DNA of 49,718 nt. Source: CAZCQP01 sp964500895 (lineage in GTDB: Bacteria; Bacillota; Clostridia; Lachnospirales; JAISER01). Every line of letters starts with the position of its first letter. Positions within the stretch are counted from its first letter, which is position 1. Below are positions 15,788-24,013 of the stretch, piece after piece. Both the position numbers and the translations under genes were made by a program. The notes beneath the pieces were generated by a model. It did no database searches. It saw only the letters and a list, made by a program, of their open reading frames with translations, and was not told the DNA's origin. The stretch lies in NCBI GenBank assembly GCA_964500895.1, contig CAZCQP010000017.1, forward strand, positions 1 through 49,718, in the 5' to 3' direction.

Positions 15788-17725
15788 TCAAGCATCTTCC
15801 CCCGTGCTGGGTTTTTCAAGCTGCCGGAAAAAGGTATACACACCTTCAGCGGCTCGCCTGTCCATGCCTTCCACTTGGGCCAGGGCTTCCACCTCGGCAG
15901 CCTGTATGGCGTACACATCCCCGAAATGGCGCAATAGCGCTTTCCGGCGCACAGGGCCAATACCTGGAATGTCGTCCAGCACGCTTTTCACCTGCTTCTT
16001 GCCGGAAAGCTTCCGGTGGTACTCAATGGCGAAACGGTGCACCTCGTCTTGAATGCGGGTCACCAGCTTGAAGCCTTCGCTGTTCACAGGCAGTTCAATT
16101 TCCTCGCCTTCAAAGAGCAGCCCACGGGTGCGGTGTTTGTCATCCTTCACCATGCCGCACAAGGGGATGTGGATGCCCAGTTTGTCCATGGCCTTCATGG
16201 CAGCGTGGACTTGCCCAACCCCACCGTCTATGAAAATCATGTCCGGCAAGGTGGAGAACTTGGGCGCATTGGTGGCCTCTGGGTTATCCGTTTCTGCCTT
16301 GTATCGGGCCAGACGACGGCTTAACACTTCCTCCATACTGGCATAATCATCCGGGCCGATGACGGTTTTAATTTTAAACTTCCGGTAGTCGTTGCGCTTG
16401 GGTTTGCCGTTTTCAAACACCACCATAGACCCCACAGACTCAAAGCCCTGGCTGTTGGAGATGTCGTAAGCCTCAATCCGGGTAAGGGTGTTGTCGGTAC
16501 ATAACGCTTGCCGGATTTCATCCAGGGCACCCACCGTTCGCTTGGCTTCTCGGGCCATGTGGGTGCCGAACTGGGCCAGGCTTAAAGCGGCATTGTTGGC
16601 CGCCAGCTCAATCAGCCGCCGTTTTTCTCCTTTTTGGGGCACGGTGAGGGTGACTCCGTGGCCCTTTAAATGGGACAAGTAGGCCGTCAGCGTGTCCTTT
16701 TCCCACACGGGCACTTGCAGCAGAATTTCCCGGGGAATGTAAGAAGTTTCGCTGTAAAAACGCTTGATGAACTCTGCCAGAATGCCTTCCTTGGGCAAGT
16801 TTTCCACGGCGTTAAGCATCACTTGCTCCCGACCGGTCATTTTGCCTCCTCGGATGAAAAACACCTGCACCAAAGCCTGACCTTGGCTGGCATGTTCGTC
16901 CTTCTGGGCGTCCAAATCCGAGGGCAGGGCTACCGCTAGCACATCTTGGTCACTGTCAGCATCTCGCTCGATGTTCTGCTTTTCCTCTAGCCGCTTTAGG
17001 GCGGCCATTTTGTCCCGAAGGATTGCGGCTTGCTCAAAGTCTAGGTTTTCGGAAGCGGCCAGCATGTCTGCCTCCATTTTTTTCAGAATGGGGGCGGTTT
17101 TGCCATTCAAAAATTGAAGCACTTCTTCCACCATGGCCTGGTAATCTGCTTCCGAAACCAGCCCGTTGCATGGGGCCAGACACCGGCCGATGGCGTGGTT
17201 TAAACAAGGGCGCTCCTTCACCACACCGGGGGTAAGGGCTTTGGTGCACCGGCGCAAAGGCCAGATGCCGTGAATGGTTTCAATGGCGTCGTCCAAGGCC
17301 ATTTTGCTGGTGATGGGGCCGAAATACTTGGCTTTGTCCTTTAAATGGCGGCGGGTGACGAAAAGCCGGGGGAACGGCTCGTTCACCGTTAGCTTTAAGT
17401 AGGGGTAGGTCTTGTCGTCCCGAAGCATCACATTGTACCGGGGACGGTGCTTTTTGATGAGGTGGCATTCCAAAATAAGGGCTTCCAGCTCGTTCTCCAC
17501 CACGATGACCTCGAAGGTCTTAATCCGGGGGGCCATGCTGCGTACCTTGGGGCTTTGGGCCGCCGATTGCTGGAAGTATTGGCGCACCCGGTTGCGCAGG
17601 TTGATGGCCTTGCCCACGTAGATGATGTGGTCGCTGGCGTCCTTCATGATGTATACCCCCGGTTTACGGGGGAGTTTTTTCAGTTCCTCGGCGATGTTGA
17701 AGCCGGTATGTTGTTCTGTTTGCAT
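15788..17725 (-). CDS. uvrC: UvrABC excinuclease subunit C
   Basis: 645 residues. UvrC makes both incisions in nucleotide excision repair. The N-terminal GIY-YIG nuclease has PGVYIMKD and IIYVGKAINLRNRVRQYF (residues 22-52); a UVR motif (ENLDFEQAAILRDKMAALK) lies near 210; the RNase H-like nuclease contains EAYDISNSQG and later IDGGVGQVHAA; and tandem helix-hairpin-helix motifs close the protein (DIPGIGPVRRKALLRHFG). All expected parts are present and the length is normal. It is framed by oppositely oriented copies of the 25-aa peptide cassette, one 38 bases past its stop, the other upstream of its start. Confidence 0.97.
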   Translation of the reverse strand: MQTEQHTGFNIAEELKKLPRKPGVYIMKDASDHIIYVGKAINLRNRVRQYFQQSAAQSPKVRSMAPRIKTFEVIVVENELEALILECHLIKKHRPRYNVMLRDDKTYPYLKLTVNEPFPRLFVTRRHLKDKAKYFGPITSKMALDDAIETIHGIWPLRRCTKALTPGVVKERPCLNHAIGRCLAPCNGLVSEADYQAMVEEVLQFLNGKTAPILKKMEADMLAASENLDFEQAAILRDKMAALKRLEEKQNIERDADSDQDVLAVALPSDLDAQKDEHASQGQALVQVFFIRGGKMTGREQVMLNAVENLPKEGILAEFIKRFYSETSYIPREILLQVPVWEKDTLTAYLSHLKGHGVTLTVPQKGEKRRLIELAANNAALSLAQFGTHMAREAKRTVGALDEIRQALCTDNTLTRIEAYDISNSQGFESVGSMVVFENGKPKRNDYRKFKIKTVIGPDDYASMEEVLSRRLARYKAETDNPEATNAPKFSTLPDMIFIDGGVGQVHAAMKAMDKLGIHIPLCGMVKDDKHRTRGLLFEGEEIELPVNSEGFKLVTRIQDEVHRFAIEYHRKLSGKKQVKSVLDDIPGIGPVRRKALLRHFGDVYAIQAAEVEALAQVEGMDRRAAEGVYTFFRQLEKPSTGEDA

Positions 17726-17774
17726 GAGGTTTCGTCACTTCCGTCTTATTTGCTTTTATTTGAAGCCTCTATAT

Positions 17775-17854
17775 ATAAGAAAAAGCCACCCATTATCAAC
17801 GGAATGTGGCTTATTTGTGTACTTAGTTTACTATCGTCCGGGTGGTTGTGTCAA
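17775..17854 (-). repeat. Relic of the 25-aa peptide cassette
   Basis: On the minus strand a promoter-like TTGACA (17849-17854), 18-base spacer, TAAACT (17825-17830) runs directly into AAATAAGCCACATTCC... and the GGTGGCTTTTTCTTAT arm (about 17775-17814), the same terminator found in cassettes A-C. The segment between antisense promoter and terminator, and the peptide ORF, have been lost. It could still produce a very short terminator RNA. Confidence 0.65.
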
Positions 17855-17865
17855 CCATTTTTACA

Positions 17866-17894
17866 TTGACCAGCTTGTAAAATGGTGCTAAACT
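17866..17894 (+). promoter_or_regulatory. Cassette B: promoter of the peptide mRNA
   Basis: TTGACC (17866-17871), 17 bases ending TGGTGC, TAAACT (17889-17894). The TGGTGC before the -10 is shared with cassette C. Confidence 0.7.
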
Positions 17895-17928
17895 CTTTTT
17901 AGGTGTACTGCCGGGTGGCGGCATAGCC

Positions 17929-17942
17929 CCTCCGAAAGGAGG
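17929..17942 (+). promoter_or_regulatory. Cassette B: ribosome site locked in a GNRA hairpin
   Basis: CCTCC-GAAA-GGAGG, identical to cassettes A and C, ahead of the 25-codon ORF. Confidence 0.75.
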
Positions 17943-17952
17943 TGAGGCCGAT

Positions 17953-18030
17953 ATGTCTATATATGAAGTGGTGTACTTAATTCTCTTTGCCATTTCAATT
18001 TACATAGCATATTTGAACACAAGAAAATAA
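17953..18030 (+). CDS. Cassette B: 25-aa hydrophobic peptide, candidate type I toxin
   Basis: 25 codons beginning MSIYEVVYLILFA and ending YIAYLNTRK. It differs from copy A at two residues near the N-terminus (ST to SI, F to Y) while several third-codon positions differ, which indicates selection on the peptide. The leader, hairpin-locked ribosome site, terminator and opposing promoter are all kept. The stop codon lies in the left arm of the terminator. It sits in the opposite orientation to copy A, on the other side of uvrC. Confidence 0.75.
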   Translation: MSIYEVVYLILFAISIYIAYLNTRK

Positions 18031-18133
18031 GCCACCCTCTATGACCGGAATGTGGCTTATCTTTAATACATTTATATAGGCCATACCGTCAAGCAGTACG
18101 CCAGGGGGAGTGTTAGCCGCACTCCCTTTTGAT
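18025..18133 (-). ncRNA. Cassette B: predicted antisense (antitoxin) RNA, about 109 nt
   Basis: Begins near 18133 behind the promoter at 18140-18168, includes the 5' hairpin GGGAGTG/CACTCCC (18106-18126), and ends at the bidirectional terminator AATAAGCCAC...GTGGCTTAT (about 18025-18064). Its CCTGGCGTAC pairs with the mRNA segment GTACTGCCGGG using one G-U pair, where copies A and C have the Watson-Crick base, so the pairing is kept despite sequence change. Confidence 0.65.
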
Positions 18134-18139
18134 GTATTC

Positions 18140-18168
18140 AGTTTACTACTGCCATATGGTTCTGTCAA
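18140..18168 (-). promoter_or_regulatory. Cassette B: promoter of the antisense RNA
   Basis: TTGACA (18163-18168), 17 bases, TAAACT (18140-18145) on the minus strand, with GCAGTAG before the -10 as in cassette A. Confidence 0.75.
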
Positions 18169-18248
18169 TCATTATTTACACTTTCTTAGGGCAGGAACAC
18201 CTTCAAATAGAGCTGTTATCCTGTGTGTGTAGCAATAGCTCTATAAGA

Positions 18249-18512
18249 TTATTTTACTGTGACACTAAATTTGCCGTAGCTCACAGTATAGGTATATGTT
18301 TTAGATATTATATTAGCCGAATCCCTATATTTAACCCAACCTTGGTTCTGGCTACGGCTTGCATCATAAGCAATGCCCTGGCCTGACTGCTTTAAACACG
18401 CAAGGTAAGTTATTGCATTAGCAGCATATCCTGCATACGCTGAATTGTAATAGTAACTAAATGTAACGTTAAAAATATTTACTTTTGAGTGGCTGAGCCT
18501 GAACCGCCTGGA
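18249..18512 (-). pseudogene. C-terminal remnant of a small secreted protein
   Basis: About 80 codons read NVTFSYYYNSAYAGYAANA ... GQGIAYDASRSQNQGWVKY ... TYTVSYGKFSVTVK and stop at 18249-18251. The composition (Tyr, Ser, Asn-rich, alternating strands) is that of an exported domain. No start codon with a ribosome site precedes it in frame. A second frame just upstream reads NEITPMSDPGGSGSATQK and stops, so a frameshift near 18478 would join the two. It follows the 104-aa exported protein on the same strand. I do not recognise the family. Confidence 0.5.
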
Positions 18513-18560
18513 TCGCTCATTGGTGTAATTTCATTTGCAGTGCACGTTCATTGACAAGTG

Positions 18561-18875
18561 TCAATTCGGCTCATCAAGAGCGTTAGAAATTGCCGATTCT
18601 GGCTCATCAAGAGTGTCGGCAAGTTCCGGTGCTGTCCCTTCAAAAGAGTCGACAAGTATCAACTTAGACTCACAATAAGCGCCATTATCCATAATGATAA
18701 TATCATGGCGAACAACGCCATTATCAATATCCTCTTGGCTAAGAATGGAATATACATTACTCACAGTGCTGTCTGAAGGCTCATTCGTCTCACTTTGTGT
18801 ATAAGTAGATGACGCTACTGAAAACATCATAATCAGAACCATAACCATAATCAAACAAAAGCTACGTTTAAACAT
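18561..18875 (-). CDS. Small exported protein of unknown function
   Basis: 104 residues from an ATG placed 8 bases after GGAGG. The N-terminus MFKRSFCLIMVMVLIMMFSV is a clear signal peptide ending near ASSTYTQ. The mature part is acidic and contains an LDEPESAISNALDEPN tail with the repeat LDEP. Base composition is more AT-rich than its neighbours. It lies directly upstream of a broken exported-protein remnant on the same strand, so both may derive from one locus. No family could be named. Confidence 0.6.
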   Translation of the reverse strand: MFKRSFCLIMVMVLIMMFSVASSTYTQSETNEPSDSTVSNVYSILSQEDIDNGVVRHDIIIMDNGAYCESKLILVDSFEGTAPELADTLDEPESAISNALDEPN

Positions 18876-19278
18876 AAACTCAACCTCCATTTTTTTATAT
18901 TTATCAGTTTACGTTTGAAAGCCTACTTAGAGTGTTAGCGTCAAGCAAAAGCAAGGTGCGTCTAAGTAAATAAAAAATTCATACTTAAACATAGCACCTT
19001 AGACAAATTTTGTCTATTATAGTATTTTTGAGTTATTATAAATGGGTTTAGCAGATTTGAACGTATTTAAATATAAAATATACACGATTTATACATATAT
19101 TTTATATTTGTCTGCAGCTTAATTGCTTGATTATTATTGAATACACAAGTTGGTAGACAGTAATGTTGTGCGTCCATTCGTTAGACTGGCCAACGAGTTT
19201 GCCATCATTTTTTTGCATGTGATAAAATACGGAGACATTAAACAGATTCTCAGTGACTATTGGATTCATCTACCAATT
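18876..19278. other. AT-rich gene-free stretch
   Basis: No convincing gene. It holds the likely promoter of the small exported protein, an imperfect palindrome AGACAAATTTTGTCT (about 19002-19017), and an AT-rich run 19020-19140. From about 19150 a short plus-strand frame without a ribosome site runs into the truncated SpoVB-type fragment; I could not match it to anything. Confidence 0.5.
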
Positions 19279-20414
19279 TGGCTATGCCAGCAGGTTCATG
19301 CATCAGAGGGTATTTTTTCGGGCGGCAAGAAACCCTGATTCCCGCCATCAACCAAGTGCTGGAGCAAACGGTGCGCATGGCTGTCATCTTTTGCATTGCA
19401 GGGCTGTTCATTCCCATGGGGCTGACGTATGCCTGTGCGGCGGCGGCTATCGGCATTGTGGCTGAGGAAATTTTTTCGTTTTTGTTTGTGGTGGGGGCTT
19501 TTAAGGCCAAGAAAGAGAAAGTGGTGCGCCGTCTGGCCAGCATGACCGGCAGCCAGAGCCTGGTGCTTATCACTACCATGGCACTGCCCTTAACAGCCAA
19601 CCGGGTGGTGGGTTCTTTGCTGACCACCCTGGAAAACGCCATGATTCCCCAAAGGTTGCAGGTGTATGGGATGTCTGCATCTGAAGCCATGAGTGTATAC
19701 GGGCAGATGTCGGGTATGGCCATGCCTTTGATTTTTTTTCCATCTGCCTTTCTTATCTCTCTATCCATTTCTCTTGTGCCTGCCGTATCCGAAGCATCGG
19801 CCTTGGGGCAAACCCACCGCATTCACTACACCGCGTCTAAGTCGCTGTTGTTTGCGGCGGTAACCGGCTTTTGTGCCGCCGCCATGTTCATCCTGTTTGC
19901 TGGGGAGTTGGGGACGGTTATTTACAAACAGGATTTAAGGCAAATGCTGATTTTGCTTGGTATTATGTGCCCCTTTTTATACATACAGGTGGTGCTTTCC
20001 GGTATATTAAACGGCCTGGGCTATCAGATGCTTATTTTCCGCAACAGCCTGATTTCCTCTGCCATTAACCTGGCCTTCATTTACTTTTTAACCCCATTGC
20101 GTGGCATTGAAGGGTTCATTCTGGGCTGGTTTGTTAGCCTGATTGTGGTTTGTTTTTTAGAGCTGGAGCAGTTGCGCCAAAGCGTAGACTTACAGTTCGA
20201 GTTTGCCAACTGGTTTGGCAAGCCGCTGCTGTGTGCTGCTGCCAGCGGGCTGGTGGTTAAATGGCTGTCCCGCACGTGGATATTTCCCACCCTGGGCCCT
20301 GTGGGGGGGCTGCTGGTGTCTCTAGGTGCTATGGGGTGCTTGTATTTAATTGCCGTGATGGGCACAGGTTGCTTGTCCATAAGCGAACTAAAACTGACAT
20401 TTAAACGAGGGTGA
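19279..20414 (+). pseudogene. spoVB: C-terminal two-thirds of a SpoVB/MATE-type polysaccharide flippase (5' truncated)
   Basis: The frame contains MPAGSCIRGYFFGRQETLIP followed by about nine membrane spans and the family segments NRVVGSLLTTLENAMIPQRL, MPLIFFPSAFLISLSISLVP and FLYIQVVLSGILNGLGYQ. These are the C-terminal ~375 residues of SpoVB-like lipid flippases of the MOP superfamily, which are needed for spore cortex synthesis. The N-terminal ~135 residues with the first four spans are missing, and no start with a ribosome site is present. A complementary N-terminal piece ending at the same point in the protein (FMSAGGCI) lies at 26872-27291. It is followed by a good terminator. Confidence 0.85.
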
Positions 20415-20430
20415 AGAGCAAATGTCTAAA

Positions 20431-20455
20431 AGCCGGAACGTGGTAAGTTCCGGCT
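20431..20455. terminator. Bidirectional terminator after the spoVB fragment
   Basis: AGCCGGAAC (20431-20439) and GTTCCGGCT (20447-20455), 9-bp perfect stem with a short T run, between convergent genes. Confidence 0.8.
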
Positions 20456-20471
20456 TTCGTCATGCAAGGGG

Positions 20472-21686
20472 TTATTTTACATTGGCCTTCGGTTTAAAGG
20501 GCGAAACGGCTTGTAGGCTGTATTTAAACTTTACGGGCAAGAGAGGGTTTTGTTTGTAGTGCACTTTCAAAATACGCTCCATAATCATATTCCCCAGGGC
20601 AAAGTTGGTCATGGGCAACAAGATTAAAAATTGCATCAAGTTGTAGCGGGTGAACACATCCCCTTGACGCAAAGTAGAGAAAAGGGTATCTTTCATGGCG
20701 TTCATGGCCTGCGTCACAATGCCTTCATTGTTTTTGGTCTTTTTTGTGGGGGCTACGGTAAGCAGCACCAGGTAAACCACTTCCCCAGTTCGGGCAGAGG
20801 TACGGGCTTCAATGCGGTAAAAATTTGAAAAAGTGCTGTAGTCACAGCAATAGCTGCCTGGGTTATTGTTCCACTCACTCAAATCTGCCACCACAGTGGC
20901 CAAATCCACTTCCGCACTTGCGGTCTTGCCTATGGCGTCTTTGTATATGGCGGTCAACGTCTCTGAAGGCGCTTCTCCCAGCCTGGCAATAAATAAATCT
21001 TCTACATAATGGTAGTGGGTGACCACTTGTTTAGGCTGTTTCAGCTTGTGAAAACCTTGAAGCAAAAAGCCATGCAGCTTTTCGTCGTAAGGCTCAATAA
21101 TGAGGGCACGCTGGCATAGCTCACAAAGTTCTTCGTAACGGCCTTTATCCAGTAGAATCTGAGCAGCATCACTCACCACCCGAACATAACGGGAATGATA
21201 GTAGGTGTTTAAAGGCACCACCCAAGGCTCCAGCGAATCTTTGGATAAAAAGTCTCCTTTGTAAATGTCAATCATGGCTTTAAAACGTTCCAGCCGCTCA
21301 TCCTCTGAAAGATGCAAGGCGTACACGTCGTTATACAGCTTTTCAAAAGCCTCTGTATCAATGCCACACGTGACGTCTGGGTTCCAGCCATACGAGCCGC
21401 TGCGGCTAATGATAAGCCCTTTGGCATCTTCGCAGCCCAATTTCTGCAACACGGCTCTGGCACGGTGTACCAATGTTTTAAGGGTGTTGGCCGGGTCGTC
21501 CGCTTCATCGTCTGGCCATAGCACCTCAAAAAACTCGTTTTGGGAAATGTCCCGCTCCCGGTAGGCCAATATATATTTAAGCAGGGACCAGATTTTTTTG
21601 GAACGGTTGATTTTATCTGTAATTTTTACATCTCCGTATGAAATGGAGAACTCGCCAAACATATTTATGTATAAGTCATCACACAT
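20472..21686 (-). CDS. SARP/BTAD-type transcriptional regulator with degenerate GGDEF-like C-terminus
   Basis: 404 residues. Residues 1-95 form a winged-helix OmpR-like DNA-binding domain (FGEFSISYGDVKITDK, KIWSLLKYILAYRERDISQNE) as in SARP regulators. Residues ~100-245 form the TPR-like bacterial transcriptional activation domain (YKGDFLSKDSLEPWV, ALIIEPYDEKLHGFLLQGFH, VVTHYHYVEDLF). Residues ~255-400 look like a GGDEF fold: VYLVLLTV, then GDVFTRYNLMQFLILLPM at the position of GDxxxRxGGDEFxxLLP. The GGDEF signature itself is lost, so it cannot make cyclic-di-GMP and may act as a sensor or dimer domain. It converges on the spoVB fragment. Confidence 0.85.
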   Translation of the reverse strand: MCDDLYINMFGEFSISYGDVKITDKINRSKKIWSLLKYILAYRERDISQNEFFEVLWPDDEADDPANTLKTLVHRARAVLQKLGCEDAKGLIISRSGSYGWNPDVTCGIDTEAFEKLYNDVYALHLSEDERLERFKAMIDIYKGDFLSKDSLEPWVVPLNTYYHSRYVRVVSDAAQILLDKGRYEELCELCQRALIIEPYDEKLHGFLLQGFHKLKQPKQVVTHYHYVEDLFIARLGEAPSETLTAIYKDAIGKTASAEVDLATVVADLSEWNNNPGSYCCDYSTFSNFYRIEARTSARTGEVVYLVLLTVAPTKKTKNNEGIVTQAMNAMKDTLFSTLRQGDVFTRYNLMQFLILLPMTNFALGNMIMERILKVHYKQNPLLPVKFKYSLQAVSPFKPKANVK

Positions 21687-21959
21687 TGTGCTAACGCTCC
21701 ATTTCTGTCCTAGTGTGTTTGGTCATGCATGCCTTTTAGAAACTGAGGGCTTAATAGCTGGCAGGCTAGAAAAAGGCACAAAAATAAAATTTGCAGGTAA
21801 GGTGAGCAGCCAGTAGAAAACAGTCAATCTCCGTTGGATTGCCAAGATTCCCTATTTAAAATTATATATTTTTTCTGTAAATATGCAAGCAAAAAATAAA
21901 ATTGGACAATTATTTATCATATGCATCATGTTTGAGAGCCGAAAATCTTTCTATTAGCC

Positions 21960-23066
21960 CTACATTTTCACCACGTCATACAGCCCTTGCAGCACCAAAG
22001 GAAACTGGGGGCACCAGAAACCCACGTTGCACAGGGTTACGCCAGCCAGGTTGTATCGAAAAGGCAAGTTCAGCTTGGCCCTTAAACTGCGTGCATCTTC
22101 AAACCACACCTGATGGGCGGTGCCTTTTTCGCTTACATATTCAAAATAAGGGGCTTGGGCATCTGTGTCGTATTGAATGTGTGCATGATACCGGCGGGCT
22201 GTATCCACAGCCTGCAAGCCGGTGACTGTGGCGGCAGGCCCTGGCCAGATGTCAGAGAGGGTCCAACTGTAGCCGTGGGTGGGAATGCCAACAAATAGCA
22301 TTTCGTTTTGCAGCTTTGGGGCTGCTGCGTCCAGGCTGGCGGTGATTTGAGGCATGGGCGCAACTGGCCCGGGCACTTTGTAGCTTAAACCCCTGTCCAT
22401 GGCCATGAGGGTAACGGTATCTAACCCTTGGCGCAACCGGTTTGTTTCCCCTGCATATGGGCGGGGCAATCCGGTTAACGTTGCAGACAAAAAATAGCCT
22501 TCCCGGCGCAAGGTTTCTCCAAGCTGTGTCAAAAAGCCGTCATAATCTGCCCGGCAGTATGCCGGAATCCCTTCCATTGCCATATCCGCCCCCGCATAGC
22601 CTTTCTTTTGCATGGTTTGTAAAAGAGCGGTTGTCATGGTTCTTTGCAAGGAAACGTCTGTGGCCAGCTTACAGGCCAAATCCTGGTTAAAGCCCTCTGC
22701 ATCCAGGTTACTCACCACCAGCACCGGCAACGTTTGCTGTTTGTTGCAAAGGGCAATCAAGCCCTGATCCTCCGGGCCTGCCAATCGGCCTTCCGGGGTA
22801 AGGCGATGGGCGTAAATGCTTAAATATGTGAGATGAGGCAAGGCTTTGTCTAAAACTTCTGGAGCAATACCGTGAAAGGCATAGCCGTTCACTTCAATGG
22901 CACCCCGCTTGGGGGTTTGCTCTACATCCAGCACCAACGTTTGCCCCACCACCGGGGGCAAACCTAAAGATATTGCGTTATCCCCGGCCACTTTTTCCGG
23001 GGCTATACCGTAACTGCGGCCAATGGAGAAAAGGCTGTCTCCTTTTTGAACCACGTGTATAACCAT
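21960..23066 (-). CDS. LysM-GH18 protein, spore-hydrolase type with altered catalytic motif
   Basis: 368 residues. An N-terminal LysM repeat (VIHVVQKGDSLFSIGRSYGI, to about residue 50) is followed by a glycosyl hydrolase 18 barrel like those of the spore proteins YaaH/SleL, with 'VNGYAFHGI', 'LTYLSIYAHRLTPEG' and 'NEMLFVGIPTHGYSWTL'. In the catalytic strand where the family has DGxxIDxE the sequence reads AGADMAMEG: the glutamate is kept but the aspartate two before it is alanine. LysM binds peptidoglycan; activity on cortex is inferred. ATG at 23066 is preferred because GGAAGG lies 9 bases ahead. There is no signal peptide, as usual for spore-coat-loaded members. Confidence 0.88.
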   Translation of the reverse strand: MVIHVVQKGDSLFSIGRSYGIAPEKVAGDNAISLGLPPVVGQTLVLDVEQTPKRGAIEVNGYAFHGIAPEVLDKALPHLTYLSIYAHRLTPEGRLAGPEDQGLIALCNKQQTLPVLVVSNLDAEGFNQDLACKLATDVSLQRTMTTALLQTMQKKGYAGADMAMEGIPAYCRADYDGFLTQLGETLRREGYFLSATLTGLPRPYAGETNRLRQGLDTVTLMAMDRGLSYKVPGPVAPMPQITASLDAAAPKLQNEMLFVGIPTHGYSWTLSDIWPGPAATVTGLQAVDTARRYHAHIQYDTDAQAPYFEYVSEKGTAHQVWFEDARSLRAKLNLPFRYNLAGVTLCNVGFWCPQFPLVLQGLYDVVKM

Positions 23067-23236
23067 GGCGCACATCCTTCCCTTACTGCATCATTTTGCC
23101 TACAGTGTATGCGCACCATGGCTTTTCATTGCGTGGCCCAATGGCGTGTTTGAAAAATCATTTTGTAGGGGTTTTAACCTTAATTTTAGGGAAGGCAAAC
23201 CGTTCAAATGCACGGGGTTTAAGTTCGGGGCGCAAA

Positions 23237-23280
23237 AAAGGTTTGGGAAACTTCTTCGAGAAAAAGTTTCCCAAACCTTT
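23237..23280. repeat. GGGAAACTTTTTCGAG palindromic repeat, copy 1
   Basis: AAAGGTTTGGGAAACTT (23237-23253) pairs with AAGTTTCCCAAACCTTT at the right end. Copies 2 (26664-26695) and 3 (28131-28162) share the core TTGGGAAACTTTTTCGAG. It lies just past the stop of the first DUF3786 gene and may also act as its terminator. Confidence 0.8.
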
Positions 23281-23300
23281 CAAACAACTTTTAATGAGAT

Positions 23301-23960
23301 TCACCCGTTGGGGAACATGGCTTTGTACTGCTTCACCATAAACCGTGCCACCAGAGAGGCAGTTACGGCCATGTCTTCCGTAGGCAGGTAATGAGGGGCC
23401 CGCTTATCAAACAAAATGCTGGCAGAGCCTTTCATTTCATCGTCTGTGCGCCAAATTTGGAGCGTTACCGGGAAACGTGGTGCCAAATCAAACACGGCTT
23501 GAACGTCGGCGCTGCTTTTTTCCAGCCTACCCCCCAGTTGTGCGCAAACTTCCTGTATGTTGGCCACAGGTTTGTTGCATATGGCCCCTGCCAAGAAGTT
23601 TACAGAACGGTTCTGGAAAGGTTCTTCATAGGAATTGCCGCCGGGCATGGAACGAAAATGGGCCAGTTCCCCAGACAACGGGGTGCCGTCGGCATTTAAT
23701 AAGTAATGGAGGAGCACAAGCCGCCATTCTAAAATGAGGATGTTGTCTGTATCCCCAAAGGTGACTTTATATTCTGGCGTTTGGATGGTGACCGGCTGGC
23801 CAAAGCTTACCACATGAAAGCTTTGGGTGCCCGGGTTGTAGTCCGCCCCGGCTTTTGCGGCCACATCTTCTGGCTTGCGGCCAAGCAGGGCCTCGATGGT
23901 ATATTGAAAAGCCGGTGCATAATTGTGCATAGCTTCTGTGCCAATCATATATGGAAACAC
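23301..23960 (-). CDS. DUF3786 protein (copy 2 of a tandem pair)
   Basis: 219 residues. DUF3786 features: 'FHVVSFGQPVTIQTPEYKVTF', 'ILILEWRLVLLHYLLNADGTPLSG', 'LAHFRSMPGGNSYEEPFQNRSV' and 'FPVTLQIWRTDDEMKGSASILFDKRAPHYLPTED'. In anaerobes this family is often near cobalamin- or Fe-S-dependent methyl-transfer genes, but its own role is unknown. Start: a GTG at 23960 with AGGGGG nine bases upstream; an ATG four codons later is the alternative. It follows its paralogue after 53 bases. The two share the overall plan but only moderate identity, so the duplication is old. Confidence 0.85.
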   Translation of the reverse strand: MFPYMIGTEAMHNYAPAFQYTIEALLGRKPEDVAAKAGADYNPGTQSFHVVSFGQPVTIQTPEYKVTFGDTDNILILEWRLVLLHYLLNADGTPLSGELAHFRSMPGGNSYEEPFQNRSVNFLAGAICNKPVANIQEVCAQLGGRLEKSSADVQAVFDLAPRFPVTLQIWRTDDEMKGSASILFDKRAPHYLPTEDMAVTASLVARFMVKQYKAMFPNG

Positions 23961-24013
23961 TTATCCGTACCCCCTGGGTTGTCATTGGTCTTTATCTTAC
24001 GATTCCCTTACGC

